From Pseudomonadota bacterium (GTDB lineage Bacteria; Pseudomonadota; Alphaproteobacteria; Kiloniellales; J153): 21,376 nucleotides of DNA. The DNA is taken from the NCBI GenBank assembly GCA_022572105.1, contig JACZWN010000029.1, positions 1-21,376 of the forward strand. The letters run 5' to 3'. Position 1 is the stretch's first letter. Every line of letters starts with the position of its first letter. The notes beneath the pieces are model-generated. The model worked only from the letters and a program-made list of their open reading frames with translations, did not search any database and was not told the DNA's origin. Made by a program: the position numbers and the translations under genes. Shown one piece after another: positions 13,511-21,376 of this stretch.

Positions 13511-16287
13511 CGATGAGCGAGAACGGCCGGACAAAGGGACTGCTGTTTCCGGAATGCCGCCACCGCCCCTCGGCGCGCGAGGCCGTGCTCCTGCTCGCCC
13601 TCGCCGCGCTCGGGCTGGCCGGCAACTACCTCAGCGTTTCCATGTTCTTCGGCGTCGATTTCCTGTTCGGCAGCATCGCCGTCCTGGTCGCGGTGCGCCT
13701 GAGCGGAGCCTTGTGGGGCCTGCCGGTGGCGGCCGTGGCCGCCGGCTACACCTTCGTCCTCTGGGGCCACCCCTACGCCGTCATCATCTTCACCGCCGAG
13801 GCCCTCGTGGTTGGGGTTTTAACCTGCCGCTTCAAGCGCGAGAACCTGGTCCTGGTGGATGCCGGGTTCTGGCTCCTCCTCGGGCTCCCGATGGTCTGGG
13901 TTTTTTATTCGTATTCTCTGGGCATGGACCCGACGGCGGTGCAGTTGATCATGCTCAAGCAGGGCATCAACGGCATCTTCAACGCACTGATCGCGAACAT
14001 CCTGCTCCACGGCCTGCCGCTCGAACGCTGGATCGGCCGGGGCGCGCGCAAGGCCCGCGTCTCGCTGCAGCAGTCGTTCTTCAACACCCTGTCCGCCTTT
14101 ATCCTGATCCCCTTGCTGCTCACCGCCATGATCGGCACCCGGGCAGAGCTCGGGGAAATCAAAGGCGAGATAAGGGAGCACCTCGGCGACGAAGTCGCGG
14201 ACCTCGACCGCCATCTCAACGCCTGGTATGGGCAATACGCGGCGATGCTGCGCCTGGCCGTGGCCAATGCCGTGCGGGGCGGGCTGGAACACCGCGACGG
14301 CAACCTCACTCACCTGGAAGAAGTCGCGCGCGAGATTCCAGGACTCCTCAAGGTCCAGTACGCGGCGTCGGACGGCAGGATCGTCCTGTCCTATCCGGAA
14401 CGCGACGACCGGGGGGTGCCATACGCGGGGCGCGCCTCGTCCTACCGGGAGCACTTCGCGCGGGCCGCGGGCGGGGCGATCACCCTGTCCGACGTCCATG
14501 ACGACGAAATGACCCCACGGGCGCATTTCACGATCATCGTGCCCCTCGACGGAGCGGGCGCCGGGGGCGGCTTCGTCGTCGCGTCACTGGCGCCGGACCA
14601 CCTGAACCGCATCCTGATTCCGGAGAGCCACAACGGCGCACTCCGGATGATGATCGTCGACGGGGAGAACCGGATCGTCGGGAGCAGCGATCCCGCGTTC
14701 GAGCCCATGGCGGCCTTTACTTTCGGTAGCGGGGGCGAACTGGTCGCCCTCGGCGAGGGTTACTATCATTGGCTGCCCGAGAGCGCGGCGACGTTGCCCG
14801 AGATGCGGCGCTGGAAGCGGTCGTACTTCTTCGCCAAGGTGCCTCTTTCCGGCACGGAGGCCTGGTCGATTGTCGTCGGCGTGCCGATGGCCCGCTACGT
14901 GGACAAGTTGCGCGCGGACACCATCGACAAGCTCGTGCTGGTGTTCGTATTCTCGATCCTGGGCTTCTTCCTGGTACCACTGTTCAGCCGCAGACTGGCC
15001 GCGCCCCTGGAGAGGCTCTCGGCGATCACGGAGCGGATCGTCGAGACGCAGGGAATGGAGTCGCCCACGGGCTGGCCGCGCTCCAAGGTTCTCGAGGTCG
15101 ACACGCTGACCCGCGGCTTCAAATCCATGGTGGACTCCGTCGTCAAGGCCGGCGCCGAGAACCGGCGCATCGCCGAGGACCTCGCCCGGCTAATCGATAC
15201 GGCGAACGCGCCAATCTTCGGCACCGACATGGAAGGCCGTGTGACCGAGTGGAACCAAACGGCGGCGCGGATCACCGGCTACGCCAAGACCGAGGTGCTG
15301 GACCAAGACCTAGTCAAGACACTCATCCCCGAGCCGTACCAGGCTTCGGTCAGGGCGGTCCTGGACAACGCGCTTCAAGGTAAGGACACGGCGAACTATG
15401 AGTTTCCGCTCTACACCAAGGCGGGTGAGCGGGTGGACCTGCTTCTGAATGCGACGGCACGCCGCGACACCGAGGGCAACATCGTCGGCGTGGTCGGCAT
15501 CGGTCAGGACATCACCGAGCTCAAGCGCGCGGAGGCGCAGGTGATCCAGGCCGCGAAGATGGCGACCCTGGGCGAGATGGCGACCGGCGTGGCGCACGAG
15601 TTGAACCAGCCCTTGAACGTCATCCGCATGGCCGCGGAGAGTTCGGCGGAGCGGATCGAGGACGGCGAGATCGACGGCGAATGGCTGCGCGGCAAGCTGG
15701 AGCGCATCAGCGCCCAGACCGCGCGCGCCGCGGCGATCATCGACCACATGCGCATCTTCGGCCGCAAGGCCGACGAGACGCCGGTCGAATTCCATCCCCG
15801 AGACGCGGTCGAGGGCGCTCTCGGCTTGATCGGGGAGCAGTTACGGCTACTGGACATCGAGGTCGAGACGGTGTTTTCCGAGCCCTGCCAAAAGGTCGTG
15901 GGCCATGCCGTGCAGCTGGAGCAGGTCGTCCTGAACCTCCTGGCCAACGCGCGCGATGCCATGGGGCCGAAGGGGCGGGATCGTGGGGAGCCGCGCAAGA
16001 TCAGCCTGATCGTCGAGGCCCCGGACTCGAACAACACCCTGCGGCTGATCGTGCGCGACACCGGCGGCGGCATCCCCGAAGATTGCCTTTCCCACATCTT
16101 CGAGCCCTTCTTCACCACCAAGGAGGTCGGCAAGGGGACTGGTCTCGGCCTGTCGGTCAGCTACGGCATCATCACCGACATGGGCGGGACCCTGGAGGCG
16201 GTCAACACGCAAGACGGCGCCCAGTTCACCATCACACTCCCGGCGGTAGAGCGTCGGCCCGTGACGGCCGGGGCGGTAGCGGGTTAG
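13507..16287 (+). CDS. Membrane sensor histidine kinase, multi-TM plus periplasmic domain, HAMP-PAS-HisKA-HATPase (NtrB/DctB-like core)
   Basis: A 926-residue kinase. The N-terminus has about six membrane helices (about 26-210), with features LFGSIAVLVAVRL and YTFVLWGHPYAVIIFTAEA that occur in integral membrane sensor modules. A long extracytoplasmic domain (about 210-470) resembles a double-Cache fold by length and position, followed by a helix (about 474-492), HAMP (about 493-550) and PAS (about 557-675, FGTDMEGRVTEWNQTAARITGY). HisKA has H697 in GVAHELNQPLN, the class found in DctB/NtrB-like kinases; HATPase has N814, DTGGGI and GKGTGLGLS. There is no receiver. AAGGGA lies about 8 nt before the ATG, which overlaps the previous stop (ATGA). 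The next gene encodes a REC-only protein 28 bp downstream, its likely partner. It is a clear paralogue of the kinase at 16764 in the catalytic half. Confidence 0.92.
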   Translation: MTMSENGRTKGLLFPECRHRPSAREAVLLLALAALGLAGNYLSVSMFFGVDFLFGSIAVLVAVRLSGALWGLPVAAVAAGYTFVLWGHPYAVIIFTAEALVVGVLTCRFKRENLVLVDAGFWLLLGLPMVWVFYSYSLGMDPTAVQLIMLKQGINGIFNALIANILLHGLPLERWIGRGARKARVSLQQSFFNTLSAFILIPLLLTAMIGTRAELGEIKGEIREHLGDEVADLDRHLNAWYGQYAAMLRLAVANAVRGGLEHRDGNLTHLEEVAREIPGLLKVQYAASDGRIVLSYPERDDRGVPYAGRASSYREHFARAAGGAITLSDVHDDEMTPRAHFTIIVPLDGAGAGGGFVVASLAPDHLNRILIPESHNGALRMMIVDGENRIVGSSDPAFEPMAAFTFGSGGELVALGEGYYHWLPESAATLPEMRRWKRSYFFAKVPLSGTEAWSIVVGVPMARYVDKLRADTIDKLVLVFVFSILGFFLVPLFSRRLAAPLERLSAITERIVETQGMESPTGWPRSKVLEVDTLTRGFKSMVDSVVKAGAENRRIAEDLARLIDTANAPIFGTDMEGRVTEWNQTAARITGYAKTEVLDQDLVKTLIPEPYQASVRAVLDNALQGKDTANYEFPLYTKAGERVDLLLNATARRDTEGNIVGVVGIGQDITELKRAEAQVIQAAKMATLGEMATGVAHELNQPLNVIRMAAESSAERIEDGEIDGEWLRGKLERISAQTARAAAIIDHMRIFGRKADETPVEFHPRDAVEGALGLIGEQLRLLDIEVETVFSEPCQKVVGHAVQLEQVVLNLLANARDAMGPKGRDRGEPRKISLIVEAPDSNNTLRLIVRDTGGGIPEDCLSHIFEPFFTTKEVGKGTGLGLSVSYGIITDMGGTLEAVNTQDGAQFTITLPAVERRPVTAGAVAG

Positions 16288-16315
16288 TCTGGTGCGGCCC
16301 GGTGAGGCTGGCGCG

Positions 16316-16714
16316 ATGGAGCTTTGGGAGATGACGGGAATCCCACGGATTCTGATCGTCGACGACGAGCCGGAGATCCGCGAGGAGATGGCCGAGTACC
16401 TGGCCGGCAAGGGCTACCGCGTGATCGTGGCGGGCGACGGGCAGGAAGGACTCGCGAAATTCCGGGCCGAACCCTGCGATCTCGTGATCACCGACATGAA
16501 GATGCCGGGCATGGCGGGCGCCGAGGTGATCCGGCGCCTGCGCGAGATCGCCCCCGGGCTGCCGGTCGTCGTCCTCACCGGGCATTATTCGGCGCCGGAC
16601 CTGGAGGAAGCGCGCCGGGCCGGCGCCGGCGCCGTCCTTCACAAGCCGGTCAGGCTGCGCGAACTGCACGAGACGTTGAAGACGCTCCTGGCGGGCGGCG
16701 GAGATTCGCTGTGA
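16316..16714 (+). CDS. Single-domain response regulator (REC only), partner of the preceding kinase
   Basis: A 132-residue receiver protein. Key residues are D16/D17/E18 in LIVDDEP, acceptor D60 in VITDMKMPG, T88 in VVLTGHY and K110 in LHKPVRL. The chain ends at 132, soon after the fifth alpha helix, leaving no output domain. The start at 16316 has GAGG 8 nt upstream; a GTG at 16292 and an ATG at 16331 are alternatives. It lies between two NtrB-like kinases, 28 bp after one and 49 bp before the next. Its helix-1 sequence (EEMAEYLAGKGY) is closely related to that of the REC-HD-GYP protein (EELIEYLSGKGY), suggesting both came from one duplicated kinase-regulator unit. Confidence 0.9.
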   Translation: MELWEMTGIPRILIVDDEPEIREEMAEYLAGKGYRVIVAGDGQEGLAKFRAEPCDLVITDMKMPGMAGAEVIRRLREIAPGLPVVVLTGHYSAPDLEEARRAGAGAVLHKPVRLRELHETLKTLLAGGGDSL

Positions 16715-16763
16715 CTCTCCGGATTGCAACGGGCATCGAACTCATGCGAAAGGAACGAGCCTC

Positions 16764-18968
16764 ATGAGCCTCGTTCTGGTCACCTCCATCGCGATCCGCC
16801 TGGCCGCCCTGGCCTGGACGCTGGCGCTTATCCGGCGGGTCCGCGACTGGCGCCTCTGGTGCCTGGCGGCGATGATCGCCCTGATGGCGGCGCGCCAGAT
16901 CCTGACCCTCGCCCAGTCCCCGCAGTTCTGGCCGCTGTCCGTGACCGCCAAGCTGGAGGAGTTGCCGGGGCTGGCGGTGAGCCTGCTGGCATTCCTGGTG
17001 GTGGTGTTCCTGGAACGCATGATCGCCGGCGCCCGGCCCGCCGCCGAAAGGCTGAAAGAGAGCGAGGCGCGCTACCGCGACCTGGTCGAGCATTCCCGGG
17101 ACATGATCCAAAGCGTCGACCCCGAGGGCCGCCTGCTTTTCGTGAACCGGGCCTGGGCCGATACCCTGGGGTATTCGCCCGCCGAGGCGCGAAAGCTCAC
17201 CGTCTCGGACATCATACATCCCGATTCCTGGGCCCACTGCGCGAAAGCCTTCGAGCAAGTCATGTCGGGCCGTTCCTTGCGGAACATCGAGGCGTCCTTC
17301 GTGGCCAAGGACGGCCGCAGGATCGAGGTCAGGGGAGACGTGACCTGCCGCGTTGCCGAGGGCGGAACGCTGGTCACGCACGGCATTTTTCACGACGTTA
17401 CCGGGGCACGGGAGAAGGAAAAAGAACAGCGCGAGCACGAGGCCCGCCTGACCCGGGCGCGGGCCCAGCTGGACGACGCGCTCGAGGCCATGTCCGACGG
17501 CTTCGCCCTCTACGACGCCGAGGATCGCCTGGTCCTGTGCAACGAACGCTATCGCGAGATCTATGCCGACAGCGCCGAGGCCATCGTTCCGGGCGCGACA
17601 TTCGAGGACATCCTGCGCTTTGGCGCGGAACGCGGGCAGTACAAGGAGGCCGTCGGCCGGGTCGAGGAGTGGCTGGCCGAGCGCATGGAACGGCACCGCA
17701 ACCCCGGGGGCATGATCGAACAGCGGACCGGCGACGGACGCTGGGTGCGGATTACCGAGCGCCGGACCAAGGACGGCGGAACGATCGGCGTGCGCGCCGA
17801 CATCACCGAATTGAAACTGCGCGAGGCGGCCCTTCGCGACAGCGAGGCGCAGGTCCGGCTGCTGCTCGAGTCGGCGGCCGAGGCGGTCTACGGGATCGAC
17901 CTGCAAGGCTGCTGCACCTTCGCCAACCCGGCTTGCGTCGAGTTGCTCGGTTATCGGCAGGTCGACGATCTGCTGGGCCAAAACATGCACGAGTTGATCC
18001 ACCATACCCGGGTCGACGGCACCCCCTACCCCGAAACGGAATGCAGGATCTTCCAGGCGTTCAGACGGGGCGAGGGCGTCCACGTCGATGACGAGGTCCT
18101 ATGGCGCGCCGACGGCGGCAGCTTTCCCGCCGAGTATCGCGCGCACCCGATCCGGCGTGAGGGCGCGGTCGTCGGCGCGGTCGTGACCTTCACCGACATC
18201 ACCGAGCGCCGACAGGCGCAGGCGCAGCTGCTCCAGGCCTCCAAGCTCGCCACCCTGGGCGAGATGGCCACGGGCATGGCGCACGAGCTGAACCAGCCGC
18301 TCAACGTCATCGCCATGGCCGCCGTCAACGCCCTGGAACGCATCGAGGCGGGCGACCTCGACCGCGACTTTCTTCAGCTCAAGCTGGCGCGGATCGAGAA
18401 ACAGGTCGAGCGCGCGGCCGGGATCATCGATCACATGCGCGTGTTCGGGCGCAAGGCCGACGAGCGGCCCAAGCCGTTCGATGTGCAAGACGCGGTCATC
18501 GGCGCGCTCGGCCTCATGGGCGAGCAGCTGCGGCTGCAGGACATCAAGGTCACGACCGACTTCCCGAGACTCCGCCGCCAGGTATCCGGCCACCTGGTTC
18601 AGTTCGAGCAAGTGGTTCTCAACCTCTTGGCCAACGCGCGCGACGCCATCGACCGGCGCTCGGGCTCGCCCGAGGGCGCGGCCGCCGCGCCGCGCGAGAT
18701 CGGCCTGACGATGGAGGATGACGGCGTCTCCGACAGGATCAGGCTGATCGTGACCGATACCGGCGGCGGCATTCCCGAGACGGCGTTGGACCGGATCTTC
18801 GATCCCTTCTTCACCACCAAGGAGGTCGGCAAGGGCACCGGCCTTGGCCTTTCGATCAGCTACGGCATCGTGACCGACATGGGCGGCACGATCGAGGCGG
18901 AGAACGTCGAGGGCGGCGCCCGTTTTACCATCACCCTGCAAGTGGCCGATGGCGATGCGGCGCTGTGA
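16764..18968 (+). CDS. Membrane sensor histidine kinase, 3 TM, three PAS domains, NtrB/DctB-like core
   Basis: A 734-residue kinase. Three hydrophobic segments (about 4-23, 30-47, 66-85) anchor it with almost no periplasmic loop, so sensing is probably in the membrane or cytoplasm. PAS1 is about 98-215, PAS2 (PAS_7-like, DGFALYDAEDRLVLCNERYREIY) about 235-350, and PAS3 about 357-482. PAS3 contains the HHTRVDGTPYPETEC element also present in the tripartite hybrid kinase. HisKA has H507 in GMAHELNQPLN. HATPase has N624 in LLANARDAI, DTGGGIPE and GKGTGLGLSISYGI. The ATG is set by AAGGA 9 nt upstream. Its catalytic half is nearly superimposable on that of the 926-residue kinase, but its sensor half is unrelated, a domain-swap pattern. 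The REC-HD-GYP gene starts 63 bp downstream and is the likely phosphorylation target. Confidence 0.93.
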   Translation: MSLVLVTSIAIRLAALAWTLALIRRVRDWRLWCLAAMIALMAARQILTLAQSPQFWPLSVTAKLEELPGLAVSLLAFLVVVFLERMIAGARPAAERLKESEARYRDLVEHSRDMIQSVDPEGRLLFVNRAWADTLGYSPAEARKLTVSDIIHPDSWAHCAKAFEQVMSGRSLRNIEASFVAKDGRRIEVRGDVTCRVAEGGTLVTHGIFHDVTGAREKEKEQREHEARLTRARAQLDDALEAMSDGFALYDAEDRLVLCNERYREIYADSAEAIVPGATFEDILRFGAERGQYKEAVGRVEEWLAERMERHRNPGGMIEQRTGDGRWVRITERRTKDGGTIGVRADITELKLREAALRDSEAQVRLLLESAAEAVYGIDLQGCCTFANPACVELLGYRQVDDLLGQNMHELIHHTRVDGTPYPETECRIFQAFRRGEGVHVDDEVLWRADGGSFPAEYRAHPIRREGAVVGAVVTFTDITERRQAQAQLLQASKLATLGEMATGMAHELNQPLNVIAMAAVNALERIEAGDLDRDFLQLKLARIEKQVERAAGIIDHMRVFGRKADERPKPFDVQDAVIGALGLMGEQLRLQDIKVTTDFPRLRRQVSGHLVQFEQVVLNLLANARDAIDRRSGSPEGAAAAPREIGLTMEDDGVSDRIRLIVTDTGGGIPETALDRIFDPFFTTKEVGKGTGLGLSISYGIVTDMGGTIEAENVEGGARFTITLQVADGDAAL

Positions 18969-19031
18969 TCCCGAGATGCGTGTTCGTTCGCCAGGCCGGG
19001 GCTCCGGATGCAAGCCCGTTGGGAGGCATGG

Positions 19032-20099
19032 ATGACCCATAAGATCCTGGTCGTCGACGACGAGCGCGAGACCCGCGAGGAGTTGATCGAATACCTCTCG
19101 GGCAAAGGCTACGACTGCCTCGAGGCCTCCGGCGTCAGCCCGGCGCTGGAGAGCCTGCACAAGGACTCCGGGATCGCCATCGTCATCACCGATATCAGGA
19201 TGCCGGGGCAAGACGGCCTCGACCTGCTCTCGGCCATCAAGTCGGAATTGGAGCGCGACGTCGAGGTGATCGTGGTGACCGGCCACGGCGGCCTGACGGA
19301 GGCAACCCGGGCGCTGCGGCTCGGGGCGTCCGACTTCATCGAGAAGCCGGTCGATCTCGGTTATCTCCTGCACGTCACGGAGCGAGCCGACGAGTTGCTG
19401 CACCTGCGCCGTTCTGAGCGCCTATTCCGCGAAAGCCTGAAGGCCGAGGTCGAGGCCAAGACGCTCGAGATCCGCAAGCTGCTGACCGGCCTGGAAACGG
19501 CCTACGGGGAAGCCCTCGACTGCCTGGCCCATGCCGCCGAATACAAGGACCCCGAGACCGGCAAACATATCAAGCGCATGGGCGCCTACGCCCGCTTCCT
19601 GTCCGGCAGGCTCGGCTGGTCCGAGAAGCGGCGGGAGATTATCGCCCTGGCCGCCCCGCTGCACGACGTGGGCAAGATCGGCACGCCCGACGCTGTGCTC
19701 CTGAAGCCCGGCAAGCTCACGCCCGAGGAGGCCGCGGTCATGAAGCAGCACGCGGAGATCGGCTACCGGGTGCTGTCGCGCTCCCGGCACCCGGTCATGA
19801 AATGCGCCGCGAACATCGCCTGGGCGCACCACGAGCGCTGGGATGGGGGCGGGTATCCCCGTGGCCTGAAGGGGACCGACATCCCGAGCGAGGCGCGCAT
19901 CGTCATGTTCGGCGATATCTACGACGCGCTGCGCTCGGAGCGGCCGTACAAGCCGGCCTTCGACCACGACCGGGCGGTGCGGATCATCCTGGACGGCGAC
20001 GGTCGCACCCGGCCGGAACACTTCGATCCGGAGTTGCTCCAAATCTTCCGCGCCCATGCGGAGAAGTTCGCGCGGATCTTCGAGCGCCTGGCCGGCTGA
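19032..20099 (+). CDS. REC-HD-GYP response regulator, predicted cyclic-di-GMP phosphodiesterase (RpfG-like)
   Basis: A 355-residue regulator. REC (about 3-120) has D9/D10/E11, acceptor D54 in VITDIRMPG and K105 in FIEKPVDL. A helical linker (about 125-165) follows. The HD-GYP domain (about 165-350) shows HDVGKIG (H211/D212/K215), HAEIGY (H240), HHERWDGGGYP (H266/H267) and GDIYDAL (D295). E175 and H179 in DPETGKH match, as I recall them, the extra ligands of trinuclear-metal HD-GYP enzymes. The full ligand set predicts an active enzyme that hydrolyses c-di-GMP, favouring dispersal or motility over attachment. The start at 19032 is chosen for GGGAGG 5 nt upstream and immediate entry into REC; ATG at 19008 is an alternative. 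It is the only enzymatic output in the cluster and stands directly before the Tad pilus genes. Confidence 0.94.
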   Translation: MTHKILVVDDERETREELIEYLSGKGYDCLEASGVSPALESLHKDSGIAIVITDIRMPGQDGLDLLSAIKSELERDVEVIVVTGHGGLTEATRALRLGASDFIEKPVDLGYLLHVTERADELLHLRRSERLFRESLKAEVEAKTLEIRKLLTGLETAYGEALDCLAHAAEYKDPETGKHIKRMGAYARFLSGRLGWSEKRREIIALAAPLHDVGKIGTPDAVLLKPGKLTPEEAAVMKQHAEIGYRVLSRSRHPVMKCAANIAWAHHERWDGGGYPRGLKGTDIPSEARIVMFGDIYDALRSERPYKPAFDHDRAVRIILDGDGRTRPEHFDPELLQIFRAHAEKFARIFERLAG

Positions 20100-20122
20100 T
20101 CGCGGGCCCCAAGCGCCCGCGA
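20100..20122 (+). terminator. Hairpin after the HD-GYP gene, possible weak terminator
   Basis: TCGCGGGC and GCCCGCGA form a perfect 8-bp stem around a 7-nt loop starting right after the stop codon. No T run follows, so it may stabilise the 3' end or act with Rho rather than terminate by itself. Confidence 0.45.
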
Positions 20123-20139
20123 CAAGCTGTTACATCCAC

Positions 20140-20159
20140 GATACGAATCCCTACGCAAT
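20140..20159 (+). repeat. Short direct repeats with 10-bp period upstream of cpaA
   Basis: TACGAAT (20142-20148) and TACGCAAT (20152-20159) start exactly 10 bp apart, about 95 bp before the cpaA start. The pattern is like that near the OmpR-type regulator gene (ACAAATT twice). The match is short, so the role is uncertain. Confidence 0.3.
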
Positions 20160-20251
20160 AGGATGGCGTGGAGATATCCCTGATACGTCGCGACGCCATG
20201 TTCCTTTCTGAAAACGGGCCCCGGGCGCCCTCAAACGGAAGGACCAGACGC

Positions 20252-20752
20252 GTGATCGCAATCGCCTCCCAGATGCCCCTTCTCGGCTTCGCTGGCTTGA
20301 TGCTGACCGCGGCCATCACCGATATCCGCGCCCTGCGCATCCCTAATCGGGTCTCATTGGCGGCGGTCCTTCTCTATCCCGTCCATGTCCTCTGGGCCCA
20401 GACGCCGATCGACTGGGCTGGCGCACTGGCCGTCGCATCCGCCGCGCTGGCGCTTGGATTCGTTTTGTTCAATTTCCGCATCGTTGGCGGCGGGGACGCG
20501 AAACTCTTCGCCGCCGCCGCGCTGTGGGCCGGACCCGAGCTGGTAATCCCGTTCGCGCTCTCCACCGCGATCGCGGGCGGCGTCCTCGCGGCGCTCCTCT
20601 GGCTGGTGCATCTCCTGCCGTTGCTCGGCATTCCGGCGGCGTTCCCCTCGACCGCCGCCGCGGCCGATTTCGGGAAGCAGCCGCTGCCCTACGGCGTCGC
20701 CATCGCGCTCGGCGCCGCCTTTGTCACCTTCAATCTCACCGGAGCTATTTGA
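20252..20752 (+). CDS. cpaA: Tad/Flp pilus prepilin peptidase (CpaA/TadV, A24 family)
   Basis: A 166-residue polytopic inner-membrane aspartic protease that would cleave Flp-type prepilins before assembly. Both family aspartates are present: D24 in AAITDIRALRIPN and D82 in the VGGGDAKL (GxGD) motif. There are about five hydrophobic segments (about 8-22, 36-50, 55-75, 95-125, 147-163). Its length is that of the short CpaA/TadV class, which lacks the N-methyltransferase domain of PilD. I chose GTG at 20252 because GGAAGGA lies 8 nt upstream and the family length fits; the frame is open to 20168 but that extension is charged and unlike the family. The stop is 3 nt from the cpaB start. It is the first gene of a Tad pilus locus continuing beyond the window. 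Confidence 0.9.
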   Translation: MIAIASQMPLLGFAGLMLTAAITDIRALRIPNRVSLAAVLLYPVHVLWAQTPIDWAGALAVASAALALGFVLFNFRIVGGGDAKLFAAAALWAGPELVIPFALSTAIAGGVLAALLWLVHLLPLLGIPAAFPSTAAAADFGKQPLPYGVAIALGAAFVTFNLTGAI

Positions 20753-20755
20753 GCC

Positions 20756-21376
20756 ATGTCCAAGAGAAGCATCCTCCTGATCGTTGCCGCCGCTCTTCTG
20801 GTCGCATCGACGTTCTTCCTGGCCCGCAACTGGATGGACAACCAGCGCGTCCAGGTCGCGGGCGCCTACCTCAGCGTGGACTCCATCAGGCCGGAGCCGG
20901 TCGAGCCAACCTACGTCCTGGTCGCCGCGCGCAACCTGCCCGCGGGCAGCTTCGTGAAAGAGAACGACCTGAGCTGGCAGGCCTGGCCCGAGGCCAGCAT
21001 CGCGGACAGTTATTTCGTCAAGGACAAAGTCGCCGCGGAGGACCTCTACGGCGCGGTCGTGCGACGCGGCCTCAACGTCGGCGAGCCGGTCATCACGACC
21101 GGCGTCGTTCGCTCCGGCGATCGTGGCTTCCTCGCCGCGGTGCTCGGGCCGGGCTACCGCGCGGTGGCGACCTCGGTGAACGCCGCTTCCGGCATCGCCG
21201 GGCTGATCTTCCCCGGCGACCGCGTCGACATCATCCTGACGCACACGATCAAGCACACCGAGGACGGGGAGCGGCGCGCGCGCACGGCCAGCGAGACCGT
21301 GCTCACGAACGTTCGGATTCTCGCGCTCGATCAGACCATCGACGATCAGGGGACCGAGGCAAAGGTGGCCAAGACG
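20756..21376 (+). CDS. cpaB: Flp pilus assembly protein CpaB/RcpC, 3' truncated
   Basis: Open from ATG at 20756 to the right edge, 207 residues visible. The N-terminus is a single membrane anchor (SILLIVAAALLVASTFFLA, about 4-23). An SAF domain follows (about 50-115) with the typical YVLVAARNLPAGSFVKENDL, then the start of the RcpC/CpaB domain (AVATSVNAASGIAGLIFPGDRVDIIL), where GxxPGDxVDV-like spacing is the family hallmark. CpaB helps position the secretin CpaC in the Tad machine. GGAG at 20741 is 11 nt upstream, inside the end of cpaA, so the two genes are coupled. The usual family length is about 250-320 residues, so roughly a third is missing beyond the window. Confidence 0.92.
   Translation, partial: MSKRSILLIVAAALLVASTFFLARNWMDNQRVQVAGAYLSVDSIRPEPVEPTYVLVAARNLPAGSFVKENDLSWQAWPEASIADSYFVKDKVAAEDLYGAVVRRGLNVGEPVITTGVVRSGDRGFLAAVLGPGYRAVATSVNAASGIAGLIFPGDRVDIILTHTIKHTEDGERRARTASETVLTNVRILALDQTIDDQGTEAKVAKT

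Noticed and set aside
20168..20251. Upstream extension of the prepilin peptidase from GTG at 20168
   Set aside because: The added residues are charged and unlike the family, and the GTG at 20252 has a well-placed GGAAGGA.

Overview
The window is about 21.4 kb of very GC-rich, densely coding bacterial DNA. The gene families suggest an alphaproteobacterium, perhaps of the Rhodospirillales type: NtrB/DctB-like kinases with an HELNQPLN H-box, CHASE and HAMP hybrid kinases, Tad/Cpa pilus genes beside spore-coat-U chaperone-usher pilins, and sigma-54 promoters. The taxonomic assignment is inference from gene content only. I see no tRNA, rRNA, CRISPR array or insertion sequence.

Layout. (1) Bases 1-3316 (+) are the 3' end of an archaic (Csu-like) chaperone-usher pilus locus: the C-terminus of the usher, a two-domain SCPU tip-adhesin-like protein, a minor SCPU subunit, and a likely major SCPU pilin. 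The major pilin has its own near-perfect sigma-54 promoter and ends at a strong palindromic terminator. (2) Bases 3376-7487 (-) hold a PhnD-like periplasmic binding protein followed by a large HAMP-PAS-PAS-HisKA-HATPase-REC-Hpt hybrid kinase. (3) Bases 7488-7864 form a control region with two identical, inverted sigma-54 promoters firing outward. The minus one serves the binding-protein gene. The plus one drives a ~160-nt candidate small RNA with three hairpins, each showing a CCUCC-type anti-Shine-Dalgarno loop, and a textbook terminator. (4) Bases 7865-10282 (+) encode a CHASE hybrid kinase. (5) Bases 10385-11399 (-) hold a 39-residue single-pass membrane miniprotein and an OmpR/PhoB-type regulator, whose putative promoter overlaps 10-bp direct repeats. 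(6) Bases 11722-20099 (+) are a closely packed signalling operon: single-domain REC, REC-HisKA-HATPase, membrane NtrB-like kinase, REC, second membrane NtrB-like kinase, REC-HD-GYP phosphodiesterase. (7) From 20252 to the end (+), a Tad/Flp type IVc pilus locus begins with prepilin peptidase CpaA and CpaB, the latter cut by the window edge.

Together the region looks like a surface-attachment control island: two different pilus systems flank a dense phosphorelay array whose only recognisable outputs are one DNA-binding regulator and one c-di-GMP phosphodiesterase. The least ordinary part is the sigma-54 divergent promoter and the anti-SD small RNA at about 7530-7790.
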